Shown here piece after piece: positions 8,711-17,490 of a stretch of 64,000 nucleotides of DNA. The translations under genes and the position numbers were made by a program. Each line of letters begins with the position of its first letter. Position 1 is the first letter of the stretch. The notes under the pieces were generated by a model. The model saw only the letters and a program-made list of their open reading frames with translations, did no database searches and was not told the DNA's origin. This DNA comes from Xanthocytophaga flava (GTDB taxonomy: Bacteria > Bacteroidota > Bacteroidia > Cytophagales > 172606-1), in assembly GCF_030068545.1 (NCBI RefSeq), contig NZ_JASJOR010000022.1, forward strand, positions 1 to 64,000. Direction: 5' to 3'.

Positions 8711-9733
8711 TTGATGTATTACATGATATCTTCCTTGTTTCAACACAGTAATCTATCACATAATAAAATGTATACAATAACAGTCTTCCCTAACCAAAAG
8801 ACCACTAAAATAAATTGTACGAAAGGTATTAAGAATAGAGTTAAAAGCTACATCTCCTTAACATGTATTGCTCTATTCTTCTGTTTTCCATTGTCTGCCC
8901 AAACAAACCAGAATATATCTTCGGATGCAGTAACTATACAACCAACCATCATGGTCATACCTTTTGTAAAGGAGCATCAGGATATACGTACTGTATTGGA
9001 AGCAGATCCTAACAAACGTATTGCAATTACCCGGGTAAAGGAAGGTTTTGATACACGCGGTTTTTCTACTATAGACTTTAGAGCCAAGCTTAAACAAACC
9101 CAAACAGACAAAGCATTTGAAATAGAAAATCAGACGACTTTAAAGCAACAACTGATTGAACTTTCGGGAGCAGATTTTTATGTTGAAACAGATGTCAATG
9201 TAAATTACAACTCAACGGGTAATTCTGTCACTGTTATACTCAACGGATACGATGCTTTTTCAGGACAATCACTGGCAAATAAAGTAAGCACATCTCCTAA
9301 ATTTTATACTAATGATATAGCCAAGCTTACAGATAAGGCTGTAAATGCATGTATTGACGACTTTCTGAATGTAATGAATCAGAAATTTTCAGGTATAATC
9401 GCCAATGGACGTACACTATCTTTAAGTATTACATTTACCACAACCTCCAAATGGAACATGGACAGTGAGATAGGCTCAGATCATGCCTTGTTGTCAGATG
9501 TCGTTGAAACATGGCTGGAAAAGAATGCCTATAAAAAATATTACCATATTCAAGGGATTACAGCCTCCAAAATGATTATTGATGATGTACGGGTTCCTCT
9601 AAAAGAAGAATTTACAAACAACAACTATCGCCCAAGCCGATTTTTGGCAAATTTTAGAACATACCTTAAATCCCTTGGCATAGAAACCACAAGAGATATT
9701 CTTGGCAGTAAGCTTTTTGTCACTATACAGTAA
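8711..9733 (+). CDS. DUF6175-like exported protein
   Basis: Up to 340 residues. The secretion signal is SLTCIALFFCFPLSAQ, ending near residue 64 of the longest frame. The true start is therefore probably downstream of 8711, with ATG at 8768 the best in-frame candidate. The mature part opens with QPTIMVIPFVKEHQDIRTVL, then EADPNKRIAITRVKEGFDTR, then GADFYVETDVNVNYNS, which I recognise as the pattern of DUF6175 proteins. The opening strand plus the QLIELSGADFYVE segment resemble a CsgG/TolB N-terminal-like fold, so it may be a further divergent relative of its operon neighbours. Function unknown; envelope location is likely. Confidence 0.6.
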   Translation: MMYYMISSLFQHSNLSHNKMYTITVFPNQKTTKINCTKGIKNRVKSYISLTCIALFFCFPLSAQTNQNISSDAVTIQPTIMVIPFVKEHQDIRTVLEADPNKRIAITRVKEGFDTRGFSTIDFRAKLKQTQTDKAFEIENQTTLKQQLIELSGADFYVETDVNVNYNSTGNSVTVILNGYDAFSGQSLANKVSTSPKFYTNDIAKLTDKAVNACIDDFLNVMNQKFSGIIANGRTLSLSITFTTTSKWNMDSEIGSDHALLSDVVETWLEKNAYKKYYHIQGITASKMIIDDVRVPLKEEFTNNNYRPSRFLANFRTYLKSLGIETTRDILGSKLFVTIQ

Positions 9734-9857
9734 GGCTACTACTACCTAGTTATTTCGCCGAATAGTATATCCTACTAACATAGAATACCTATATAACATC
9801 CACTTCGTCAGCAAAAGTATATCTATACTGAATACAATTTTAATGTTTATCTCCATT

Positions 9858-10784
9858 ATGAAGAAAATAGCTGGCATAGCACTGTTTTTTATGTGCCATC
9901 TTTTATGTGCACAAACCAATGGAAACAGTACGGTTTCTCTTCGCCCTTTTCTTCCAGCACCAGACAGTCTTCTTTCACAAAATTCTATTAATGTACTGGA
10001 TGCAAAACTTTCAACACTTCTGACCAACGCAAACCTGACAATAAGCAATGCTGCCGCATTTATCATAGTACCTAAGGTAAATATAAACGATCAGCAAACA
10101 GTAGATGGTATGCAAAAACTAACTACTGTGAAGTTAGACCTAGTACTATATGTTAAAAACCGTATTTATCAGAACACATTTGCTACCTATACCCAAGCTC
10201 TAGCAGGGAGTGGTAAATCATCAGCAGATGCCATACAAAATGCTTTGTCACATTTTAATCCGAAACACATTTCGCCAATACAATTTGTCAACGAAACCAT
10301 ACGAAAAATAGAAAACCATTATAGTGAACAATGTACACAACTCATTGCCCTAACCAAAAAGAAAATACAGATACAGGATTTCGAATCTGCCCTAACTGTC
10401 TTGTATGCAATACCAGAAGGAAATACCTGTCAGCAAAAAGTAAATATACTATTGGCAGAGACCTATCAGAACTACCAACAAAAAAATTGTCAGACAAACC
10501 TTTTAAAAGCCCAAAATGCATTTTTAGTTAAAGATTACCAAACGGCTGTCTCTTATCTCAATCTGATAGATAGCCAGATTGGTATGTGTGAGCAGAAATA
10601 CAATCAACTTATAGCAAAACTTGAAAAAGAGACTAGTGAGGTACAACGCAAAACGTGGGAACTGCGCATGAAACAACAGAATGGAGAAACCCTTTCCACA
10701 AAGTATCAGCTTGATATCCTGAAATCAATAGTGACCAATTATTATAAAAACCAAAATACCCATTACATATTTATTACCCCATAA
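9858..10784 (+). CDS. Exported protein with helical repeats, operon member
   Basis: About 308 residues from the ATG at 9858, chosen because MKK opens a normal signal peptide ending LLCAQ; an ATG at 9843 is an alternative. The N-terminal 110 residues hold alternating strands (TVSLRPFLPAP, FIIVPKVNIN, VKLDLVLYVKN) and a conserved-looking ALAGSGKSSADAIQNAL helix. From about residue 140 the protein is helical, with paired segments resembling tetratricopeptide units (QDFESALTVLYAIPEGNTC and KDYQTAVSYLNLIDSQIGMC). Cysteines at the unit ends may pair. The C-terminus has W-E-L-R-M-K. I recognise it as a type found next to DUF6175 proteins, with no known activity. Confidence 0.55.
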   Translation: MKKIAGIALFFMCHLLCAQTNGNSTVSLRPFLPAPDSLLSQNSINVLDAKLSTLLTNANLTISNAAAFIIVPKVNINDQQTVDGMQKLTTVKLDLVLYVKNRIYQNTFATYTQALAGSGKSSADAIQNALSHFNPKHISPIQFVNETIRKIENHYSEQCTQLIALTKKKIQIQDFESALTVLYAIPEGNTCQQKVNILLAETYQNYQQKNCQTNLLKAQNAFLVKDYQTAVSYLNLIDSQIGMCEQKYNQLIAKLEKETSEVQRKTWELRMKQQNGETLSTKYQLDILKSIVTNYYKNQNTHYIFITP

Positions 10785-10797
10785 AATACTCATTTGT

Positions 10798-12366
10798 ATG
10801 AAAAAAAGTTTACTCTTTGTTTTTCTATTGTTAAGTGTCAGCAGTTATGCGCAAAAAGTAAAATTTACGGATATACCTGTTCGTAGCCTTATATACCCGG
10901 TTACTCCATTACCCGAAAATTTTAAAACCTACTCTGTGAAACTAGATGCCAGTGACAACTGGTTAAAACCTCTAAGTTTAACCAGGGAAGAACTCAAAAG
11001 TAAAATCAAATTTGATAGTTTTCAGCCGGTAGAAGGACAAGCTGACCTTACCATTAATGCAAAAATAACAAAGACAGACTCAGAATCACAGCCTGTTATA
11101 GTTACTATCAACCTTTCTTATGAAGTCCTTGATAATCAAGGAAGGACTTTAAAGAAAGATAATATCCAGAAATCCTCTACGCAAGGAGCAAGCTATCCAA
11201 ATACCATTGTCACTCCTAAGGGAGCGGTATATAACGCTATCGATGAAATGGTATACTCTATCCATGAATCATATGATTATGCTGTCAATGAGGGTACCTT
11301 TTTCTTTGCCCATCTTAAGAAAGATGATGAAGCAACCTATGATTATATAGGGTTTGAAAAAGCTTTTGCCGATGTCAAAAATACAGCAACTGATTATATA
11401 TGGAAGCCTAATGATCAGGCCTTTAAAGCAAGTATCCAACCTGCATTAAATTATTGGGACACACAAAAAGACAAACTAGACCCAACTAAAAAAGAACAGA
11501 AAAATCTATACTTTGTTTGTACTTATAATCTAGCTTTGATAAACACATTGATTTACAATATTGCCGATGCAGAGAAATATGCAGCATTAATGGATAAGTC
11601 AGACGTAAAAGATTTATGGGGAAACCAGTTGAAGAAGGAAATAGAAAAACGTAAGCGCTGGAAAACAGAGCATGATACATTCAAAGAAAATCTGGCAAGT
11701 GGCAAAACAAGTATATACCGTTCCTCTGCAACCGCACCTGTAGACAAGCAAAAAGCAACGGTTAACAATCTATTGGGAATATCAAATACTAATCCAGGTC
11801 AGGATGCACTAAATCAGCAGGCTATTCAAAAAGGTTTTGTTGTAACAGCAAAAGGCGATACATTACATGGTGAAATTCTGGATATTGATGTAAATATTCA
11901 AAAAAGGCAAATTGAATTTATTCCAACTGGAAAGCCAAAGCAAATATTTAAACCTACTGACCTACAAGCATTCTCCGCTGCAGGTGCTTCGTATGAAATT
12001 ATTGCAACAGCTATCTGCAGAAGATATTACAAATCTCCAGATATTGAATTAGTATATCTTACTGTAAATAAAGCCTGGTTATTTTTATTTAACAAAAGCA
12101 ATACTATTGGAGAGTATCCAAGTGTTGACTTGGGAGATGCTGCCGCCTATATGGTTAATTATAAGAAGAAAATGGTAGAAATCTTCAAATCCTGCCCAGA
12201 TGTAACTAAAAAGATTAATAGTGGAACATATAATATTAAATCCAATAAAGCAGACGATTTAATGAAAATCGTACAAGACTATGAGACAAGTTGTGGCTCT
12301 CAGAACTTTGAAAAGTATAACAAAAAAATCTCGGCAGAATATATGGCAAGCTTCTATCAGCCATAA
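10798..12366 (+). CDS. Large exported protein of unknown function, last gene of the operon
   Basis: A 522-residue exported protein with a clear signal peptide ending SSYAQ (residue 18). Residues 20-160 are strand-rich (ADLTINAKI, VTINLSYEVLDNQGRTLKKD). Residues 165-310 are mostly helical and contain a run YNLALINTLIYNIADAEKYA resembling a helical-hairpin repeat. Residues 340-410 carry a short strand-rich domain, GFVVTAKGDTLHGEILDIDV, a motif seen in several Bacteroidota exported proteins. The C-terminal 60 residues have two Cys. I know no function. It follows the previous stop by 13 bases, and a hairpin lies just after its stop, so it closes the operon. Confidence 0.6.
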   Translation: MKKSLLFVFLLLSVSSYAQKVKFTDIPVRSLIYPVTPLPENFKTYSVKLDASDNWLKPLSLTREELKSKIKFDSFQPVEGQADLTINAKITKTDSESQPVIVTINLSYEVLDNQGRTLKKDNIQKSSTQGASYPNTIVTPKGAVYNAIDEMVYSIHESYDYAVNEGTFFFAHLKKDDEATYDYIGFEKAFADVKNTATDYIWKPNDQAFKASIQPALNYWDTQKDKLDPTKKEQKNLYFVCTYNLALINTLIYNIADAEKYAALMDKSDVKDLWGNQLKKEIEKRKRWKTEHDTFKENLASGKTSIYRSSATAPVDKQKATVNNLLGISNTNPGQDALNQQAIQKGFVVTAKGDTLHGEILDIDVNIQKRQIEFIPTGKPKQIFKPTDLQAFSAAGASYEIIATAICRRYYKSPDIELVYLTVNKAWLFLFNKSNTIGEYPSVDLGDAAAYMVNYKKKMVEIFKSCPDVTKKINSGTYNIKSNKADDLMKIVQDYETSCGSQNFEKYNKKISAEYMASFYQP

Positions 12367-12388
12367 TCCAGAGAAAACAGCCTATTAG

Positions 12389-12427
12389 TATTATACACCT
12401 GCTTTAAAAGCAAGCGGGTGTATAATA
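12389..12427 (+). terminator. Hairpin after the exported-protein operon
   Basis: An 11-bp perfect inverted repeat (arms 12389-12399 and 12417-12427) with extra pairing near the loop lies 23 bases after the stop of the last operon gene. A clear U-tract is missing, so it is called a terminator mainly from position. Confidence 0.6.
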
Positions 12428-12538
12428 TATTATAAGTTCCCCTGACTACCTCAAATTGATTAGTTAGATGCCAAAAGTTCACTTTATATTATCATAATCC
12501 TTTTCCACAAAATATTTCTACTTAAACAAGTTCCATCT

Positions 12539-13180
12539 TCAAAACACATCCCATTGCAGAGGATGAATGATCTTCTCAAAAGGTTGCTGAGTTTCCAGAT
12601 TCAGGCCTGACCAGATGCGCTTATGGCGAAAAATGGAAGAAGCATACAAACTGTCAGCCGTTTCAAAGCGGTCACTAAGAAAGAGACGGCTTGTGTTTTT
12701 ATCTACAATATAATATTCCTCATAATCTACCAGATCAGTAAGGGTGATATAGGCAGTAAAAACAAACAGTCCATCTTGCTGGAATCGAAAGGTAAAATCA
12801 TGGCTGGTAGTAGAATGTATTACTTTCTTTCGGATCAATTTCCGAAAATCATGAATCAGCAGGCAATCTGTCACCTCGTTCCAGATAGGGAGTTTTAATT
12901 TAATCCATGAAAGATATCCGTTTGCAAGCTTGTAATTTCGTAAAAGCAGGACGTTCTCTCTGGAATAGCCTTCTGGAATGACGCGGGCCTGAGCTAGTAG
13001 TACAAGGACAGGTTGCAAGCTGTCACGCTGCCTGTCTTCGGTGCGTAGGGTAGTTTTCTGCTGTAAAAAATACTTTTCCTGATCCGTTTCATACAATATC
13101 TTCGTACTATCTGTATGTACCTTGCCAATACTTAGTATCAGAATACCGGCAAGACTCAAAATAATCAGAGTGCCTTGCAT
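12539..13180 (-). CDS. Hypothetical protein with N-terminal anchor
   Basis: A 213-residue protein with an N-terminal hydrophobic stretch (GTLIILSLAGILILSIGKV, residues 3-21) that may be a signal anchor, and otherwise soluble. The mature part alternates strands and helices: LLLRNYKLANGYLSWIKLKL, HDFTFRFQQDGLFVFTAYIT, DYEEYYIVDKNTSRLFLSDR. I recognise no family. It is a single gene between the end of the exported-protein operon, which converges on it, and the divergent acetyltransferase. Confidence 0.5.
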   Translation of the reverse strand: MQGTLIILSLAGILILSIGKVHTDSTKILYETDQEKYFLQQKTTLRTEDRQRDSLQPVLVLLAQARVIPEGYSRENVLLLRNYKLANGYLSWIKLKLPIWNEVTDCLLIHDFRKLIRKKVIHSTTSHDFTFRFQQDGLFVFTAYITLTDLVDYEEYYIVDKNTSRLFLSDRFETADSLYASSIFRHKRIWSGLNLETQQPFEKIIHPLQWDVF

Positions 13181-13400
13181 AGATCAACACGAGTTAATTT
13201 GCTGTGACTATATATCTTACTAAAGATATACTAAAAACATAGTGTAGTACTATCTGTTACTAACTATTTTTTTGATTTTAAGTAACTCTGTTGAAATAAA
13301 CTATATGAAGCAAAACAAAAAAATAGGCAATTTTGCATGACAGACGAATGAATGACCTCTTGTTCACTGTATACAAAACTTACTACCATCAAACCACCCT

Positions 13401-14090
13401 ATGACACATATACTTGATAACCCCATTTGGAATGCATTAACGACTCACAACCACAACATCTCTACAGGAAATGACAACGTCCGATACTTTGACCGGGAAA
13501 TTGCAGCCTTTGCCGGACTGAAGAACAATAGAGAGACAGATCTTGACGAACTTTATAGTTTGGTTTCCTCTCCGATTCACTTTATCCTATTTACACCTGG
13601 CGAGATCTCTATTCCGGCAGGCTGGAAAATACTGGTCAAAAGAGACCTGCTGCAGATGGTATGTGAGAAACCTACTATCAGTCAGCTAGCAGATGGTCCG
13701 GAACTAGTCCCTCTGCAAACCAAAGATGTACCCGCTATGCTGGAGATAACATCCAAAACCAATCCGGGGCCATTTTTTGCGCGTACTATTGAGTTTGGAG
13801 GCTATCATGGCATTTTTGACGGAGACCAACTGGTAGCCATGACAGGTCGGCGTATGCAACCAGGGCCTTATGTAGAAGTAAGTGCAGTATGTACAGATGC
13901 TGGCTACACTGGCAGAGGGTATGCGGCCCACCTGGTTAATCATCAGTTACGGAGTATCCTCGCTGAATCCCGTATCCCATTTCTGCATTTGTTCGCAGAT
14001 AATATCGGTGCCTATAAGGTATATAAGAAACTGGGATTTGAAACCCGCCGGGAGATGATGGTATATGTAATTGAGAAGCAGGAGAAGTGA
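13401..14090 (+). CDS. GNAT family N-acetyltransferase (FR47-like)
   Basis: A 229-residue cytoplasmic enzyme. Residues 1-115 form a divergent N-terminal half seen in two-lobed GNAT proteins. The C-terminal half is an FR47-like acetyltransferase domain with VEVSAVCTDAGYTGRGYAAH, holding the acetyl-CoA loop G-Y-x-G-R-G-Y-A (about residues 170-180), then HLFADNIGAYKVYKKLGFE, the usual N-x-x-A-x-x-x-Y-x-x-x-GF ending. It transfers acetyl from acetyl-CoA to an unknown acceptor. It is followed after about 60 bases by the phosphodiester glycosidase gene on the same strand, with a weak hairpin between them. Confidence 0.85.
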   Translation: MTHILDNPIWNALTTHNHNISTGNDNVRYFDREIAAFAGLKNNRETDLDELYSLVSSPIHFILFTPGEISIPAGWKILVKRDLLQMVCEKPTISQLADGPELVPLQTKDVPAMLEITSKTNPGPFFARTIEFGGYHGIFDGDQLVAMTGRRMQPGPYVEVSAVCTDAGYTGRGYAAHLVNHQLRSILAESRIPFLHLFADNIGAYKVYKKLGFETRREMMVYVIEKQEK

Positions 14091-14107
14091 AAAACACCTG
14101 CTTTTAT
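14076..14107 (+). terminator. Weak hairpin overlapping the acetyltransferase 3' end
   Basis: Arms AAGCAGG (14076-14082) and CCTGCTT (14097-14103) are followed by TTATC. The first arm is inside the coding region. The stem is only 7 bp, so this is a tentative call. Confidence 0.4.
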
Positions 14108-14154
14108 CATTACTTCCTACAAAATAGTTTGAGTTAACGAATAACTTTACCTCT

Positions 14155-14871
14155 ATGCGACTTATCTACTACCTGGTGATTTTTCTGCTGTGCATATCAT
14201 GGACAACACCACACTATGAGGAAGACTCACTAATTACCTATACAGCTGATCCAGCGAAGATTCAGCTTTTCTGGAAGGATAGTGAAGACCAGCATCTTCG
14301 GAGTATTAGCAGGCTGGAGAGTTGGATAACTTCCCAACATAAAAAACTCATCTTTGCAACCAATGGAGGGATGTATGAGTCAGATGGCACTCCTGTTGGA
14401 TTGTTTATTCAGAATGGAAAGGTAATAGAACCTCTCAATAAAAAAGAAGTTTTGAAGAATGGATCTTCCATACCTAACTTCTATTTAAAACCCAATGGTG
14501 TTTTTTATATTGATAAAGCAGGCAAAGCTTTTGTGATTGAAACGAATAAGTTTAGTTTATCCAAACAGATTCAGTGGGCAACACAGTCCGGTCCTATGCT
14601 GGTAGTCAATGGAGCCATTCATCCTGTATTTCAAAAAGGATCACCCAATCAGGTTATCCGAAGTGGTGTAGGCATACTACCCAGTGGTAAGGTATTATTT
14701 GCTATCTCCCGTAGCCCCATAAATTTCTATGACTTTGCATTGTATTTTCAACAGCAAGGTTGTGCCAATGCTTTGTTTTTGGACGGCTTTGTATCCCGTA
14801 TGTATCTTCCTGAGAAAGATGTCCGGCAAACAGATGGCAACTTTGGAGTGATAGTAGGGATAGTAGAATAA
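14155..14871 (+). CDS. Phosphodiester glycosidase family protein
   Basis: A 238-residue exported protein: an N-terminal hydrophobic segment (YYLVIFLLCISWT) followed by a phosphodiester glycosidase (NAGPA/DUF2233) domain across the rest. Family motifs seen are ATNGGMYESDGTPVGLFIQN (residues 63-82), TQSGPMLVVNG (about 142-152), RSGVGILPSGKVLFAIS, and the C-terminal ALFLDGFVSRMY, where members usually read LNLDGGxSS. The family cleaves phosphodiester-linked sugars; human NAGPA uncovers mannose-6-phosphate. In bacteria the substrate is mostly unknown, with envelope polymers a guess. The LDGF in place of LDGG is a small deviation at the usual active-site Gly. Confidence 0.8.
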   Translation: MRLIYYLVIFLLCISWTTPHYEEDSLITYTADPAKIQLFWKDSEDQHLRSISRLESWITSQHKKLIFATNGGMYESDGTPVGLFIQNGKVIEPLNKKEVLKNGSSIPNFYLKPNGVFYIDKAGKAFVIETNKFSLSKQIQWATQSGPMLVVNGAIHPVFQKGSPNQVIRSGVGILPSGKVLFAISRSPINFYDFALYFQQQGCANALFLDGFVSRMYLPEKDVRQTDGNFGVIVGIVE

Positions 14872-14877
14872 AAAACA

Positions 14878-14898
14878 GGACAGAACTATGTTCTGTCC
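14878..14898 (-). terminator. Terminator of the alpha/beta hydrolase lipoprotein gene
   Basis: A perfect 9-bp stem GGACAGAAC/GTTCTGTCC with a 3-nt loop lies between two converging genes. Read on the minus strand it is followed by a run of T (complement of AATAAAAAAC at 14868-14877), a standard intrinsic terminator. Confidence 0.8.
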
Positions 14899-14934
14899 CA
14901 TATCTTCATATTCTATTCGCAAATCCAACTGCCA

Positions 14935-15975
14935 TTATTGACAATATTCCGGACGTGGATTGGTGGAGGAATTACATGGAAATTCGTATTTATTTTGTGG
15001 GTATTGTGGTGTTGGAGTGTCTGTTACCTCCAGTGGAGCCAGTGACTGTCCATTATAAGAAGGCATAGTTACTTGCTCTTTAGAACCATTACCCAAAGCT
15101 ACTGTTTTGGCTGCTGCATTGTTATTGAAGCTATAATCAATCATAGCATCCAGCAGTCGGTATATCCCATAGTAATCATATGCATCAAAGGCACTACGGG
15201 TATTAGGCAACACGTGATCAGCTACATAGGTATATCCTCCCACTACACTTTTGCGAATCAGAATAAAATCCTTCTCAGAATCAGCAATGTTGATGTGTTT
15301 GAACATGTCGATAGCCAGGCGATGGTCGTTGGTATCGTCATCATCATAGATTTGGGAAATCAGCTTGGTATTAGAAGGAAACGATTGCAGTTGCTGTGTA
15401 GTAATCTGATACGAATACCACTGTGCCATAGAAAATATAAACCGGCCATTCTCTCCCCAACCTTGTCCTACAAATCCTTTATAAGCTAACGCAAAAGAGG
15501 CTCCTCCACCAAAAGAATGTCCCATAAAACCAACCTTTTTAGTATCAATTAGATTGGGATAATCCTTTACTGCTTTAGTAAAGCTTTCCCATAAAGTATT
15601 ATACCGTTCATCAACAGAAGCACCTGTAGTTGGATAGGGTGCAAAAACCACTACATATCCTTTTTTAGCGATAAAGTTAAATAGTCCAATGTTGTACTCA
15701 CTACTCTCTCCACCAAAAGGATGTGAATAGAAAATAACAGGTCTGGGAGAAGTAATGCCTTGTGGATAGAAAATATCTACCATCTTGCCACTATACAATG
15801 GACTGGCAAAGCTAACCTTAGCAACTGTATACGAACCATCAGCACCATATCCAGAGGAAGGTCTTGAAATAGGTCCGGCCAGATCATCATCCACATAGGG
15901 TGTTCCGGTAACATCATCGTCTTTAGAGCATGAGACGGTAAACAATAAAATCAGTAAAAGTGTGAGTAATCGCAT
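14935..15975 (-). CDS. Alpha/beta hydrolase, lipoprotein
   Basis: A 346-residue lipoprotein: the hydrophobic N-terminus ends in LLFTVSC followed by SKDDD (Cys at residue 16). The rest is an alpha/beta hydrolase of the dienelactone hydrolase/PAF-acetylhydrolase-like type. It has PVIFYSHPFGGES (oxyanion region), YVVVFAPYPTTG, and the nucleophile elbow GHSFGGG with Ser154. Later Asp and His candidates are in YDDDDTNDHRLA and VADHVLPNTRSAF. Family members hydrolyse esters or amides of small molecules or polymers. The acidic residues after the lipid Cys fit surface export signals of Bacteroidota lipoproteins. It converges on the phosphodiester glycosidase gene. Confidence 0.75.
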   Translation of the reverse strand: MRLLTLLLILLFTVSCSKDDDVTGTPYVDDDLAGPISRPSSGYGADGSYTVAKVSFASPLYSGKMVDIFYPQGITSPRPVIFYSHPFGGESSEYNIGLFNFIAKKGYVVVFAPYPTTGASVDERYNTLWESFTKAVKDYPNLIDTKKVGFMGHSFGGGASFALAYKGFVGQGWGENGRFIFSMAQWYSYQITTQQLQSFPSNTKLISQIYDDDDTNDHRLAIDMFKHINIADSEKDFILIRKSVVGGYTYVADHVLPNTRSAFDAYDYYGIYRLLDAMIDYSFNNNAAAKTVALGNGSKEQVTMPSYNGQSLAPLEVTDTPTPQYPQNKYEFPCNSSTNPRPEYCQ

Positions 15976-16173
15976 TGTATGGTATCTGGTTAAAAAATTA
16001 GTACATGTCTTTGACGTAGCCAGACCACGATGGTTTAATACGTGTAAGAAAATCTGCTAAAAAGTAGTAAATAATATTGTAAGCCATAAGGCAAACCTTG
16101 TGGCCTGCTCTTTCGTATTCTTCTGGCTTACCACTCAATTTTAGTACGTATATTTTTTATCTAACGAGCAACC

Positions 16174-16869
16174 ATGAAAAACCATTTTTGTACTCTCCTG
16201 CTATTCCTGGGACTGGCAGCCTGTACATCTGTTACACATTCCGACCAACCTTCAGCCCTCTCACCTTTAGCTCAACGCTTTTTACAAAAGTTTACACCGA
16301 TCGCGCCCACTACCAAGGGATTATATGAATGGGAAGAAGTGTCTTCTGAATCAGATAGCTCTCTACTGGATACAGCTTTTCTAGCACTGTTTCCCAAGCC
16401 GGATACCAATACAACAGAACACATGCCACTCCACGCCCTTCTCAGTAGTGGTAGTCTTAGAGCTCAATACCAGTTTCAGCAAGGAGAATATACTATGCTT
16501 ACAGCAATATATATAGCAGAACTGGGCGATTATAGTGAAAGCGGAACCTATCTGCTGGTATGGAATAAAGCTACTCAGTCCATTACGGATTGGCTACCTG
16601 TTGGAAGAAATGGAGGTGGAGCCTATGAAGAAGAAGCCTTCTCAGATTCAAGTGAAGACATTACTACATTTCAGATAGGCTATTTTACAGAGTCCAACAG
16701 AAAGCCTTCGCATGATACATTACGGATACGGCAAATGGCAATCTCTCGGTTTACACATACAGAGAACGAACAAGCAACAGTTAACTGTGATAGCACTGTA
16801 ACGCAGTGGGTTTGGGAGGATCACTTTACAGAGGAATGGAAGAAACAGCTGCCCTGTGACACAAAATAG
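16174..16869 (+). CDS. Hypothetical lipoprotein
   Basis: A 231-residue probable lipoprotein with lipobox LGLAAC (Cys at residue 17) followed by TSVTHSDQ. The mature part has a helical start and then a strand-rich region with YTMLTAIYIAELGDYSESGT and YLLVWNKATQSITDWLPVGR. It recalls exported proteins of unknown role that report on a host-cell interaction or an envelope signal, but I cannot name a family. Two Cys near the C-terminus (NCDSTVTQWVW and QLPCDTK) may form a disulfide. It starts about 200 bases from the divergent hydrolase gene. Confidence 0.55.
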   Translation: MKNHFCTLLLFLGLAACTSVTHSDQPSALSPLAQRFLQKFTPIAPTTKGLYEWEEVSSESDSSLLDTAFLALFPKPDTNTTEHMPLHALLSSGSLRAQYQFQQGEYTMLTAIYIAELGDYSESGTYLLVWNKATQSITDWLPVGRNGGGAYEEEAFSDSSEDITTFQIGYFTESNRKPSHDTLRIRQMAISRFTHTENEQATVNCDSTVTQWVWEDHFTEEWKKQLPCDTK

Positions 16870-16979
16870 CCGATCTACAAAAGAGCCACACAAGTAGCTA
16901 CTGTTTGAAAATAAAGGCTGAGTATAATCCATTTAGTCACTACTTTAGAGGAAAATTGCTCAGCCTATTACTCATTATA

Positions 16980-17477
16980 ATGGTTTCCAAACGCCTACAA
17001 CTTACGCTGTTTGTTGATGAAACAGTATCCCAGACAATAGAGAAAGTTCGCCACCAGTTTAATCCGGAGCAATACAACCTTATCAAAGCCCACGTAACCC
17101 TTTGCAGGGAAAGCGAACTGGAAGATCTTACTCAAGTAGTCAAAAACTTAAACAACCTAAACTTTCCAGGTGTTGAAATCAGATTTGGAAAGCCTGTGCG
17201 TTTTGCAGAAGGCAAAGGAGTATTTCTACCAGCAGAGGGCGAGAACGAAACATTCTATACACTGCGAAAGTATATTCTGCAAAATGTAATACAGGAACCG
17301 AAACGTCCTGAACCACACATTACGCTGATGCATCCCCGCAACTCTACCTGCACAGACGAGATATTTATTCAAATCTCAGCAGCACCCTTTCCTCAATCCA
17401 TACATTTCACCAGAATCAGCCTCATCGAACAGATAGATGGCAAGGAGTGGAAAGTCATCAAAGAGTTTATTTTTTAA
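16980..17477 (+). CDS. 2'-5' RNA ligase-like phosphoesterase (2H family)
   Basis: A 165-residue protein from the ATG at 16980; an upstream frame extension from 16905 begins with an unrelated stretch and is not needed. It shows both His-x-Thr motifs of the 2H phosphoesterase superfamily: AHVTLC near residue 38 and PHITLMH near residue 120. The opening KRLQLTLFVDE strand is typical too. Members act on 2'-5' phosphodiester or cyclic phosphate bonds in RNA or nucleotides; the actual substrate is unknown. It may be co-transcribed with the lipoprotein gene 110 bases upstream. Its 3' end forms one arm of a terminator hairpin. Confidence 0.8.
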   Translation: MVSKRLQLTLFVDETVSQTIEKVRHQFNPEQYNLIKAHVTLCRESELEDLTQVVKNLNNLNFPGVEIRFGKPVRFAEGKGVFLPAEGENETFYTLRKYILQNVIQEPKRPEPHITLMHPRNSTCTDEIFIQISAAPFPQSIHFTRISLIEQIDGKEWKVIKEFIF

Positions 17478-17490
17478 CATAAACTCTTTG
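17459..17490 (+). terminator. Terminator overlapping the RNA ligase-like gene end
   Basis: A perfect 11-bp stem (arms 17459-17469 and 17480-17490) straddles the stop codon at 17475-17477. The left arm encodes the last residues of the protein. It is followed by an AT-rich tract. Confidence 0.7.
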
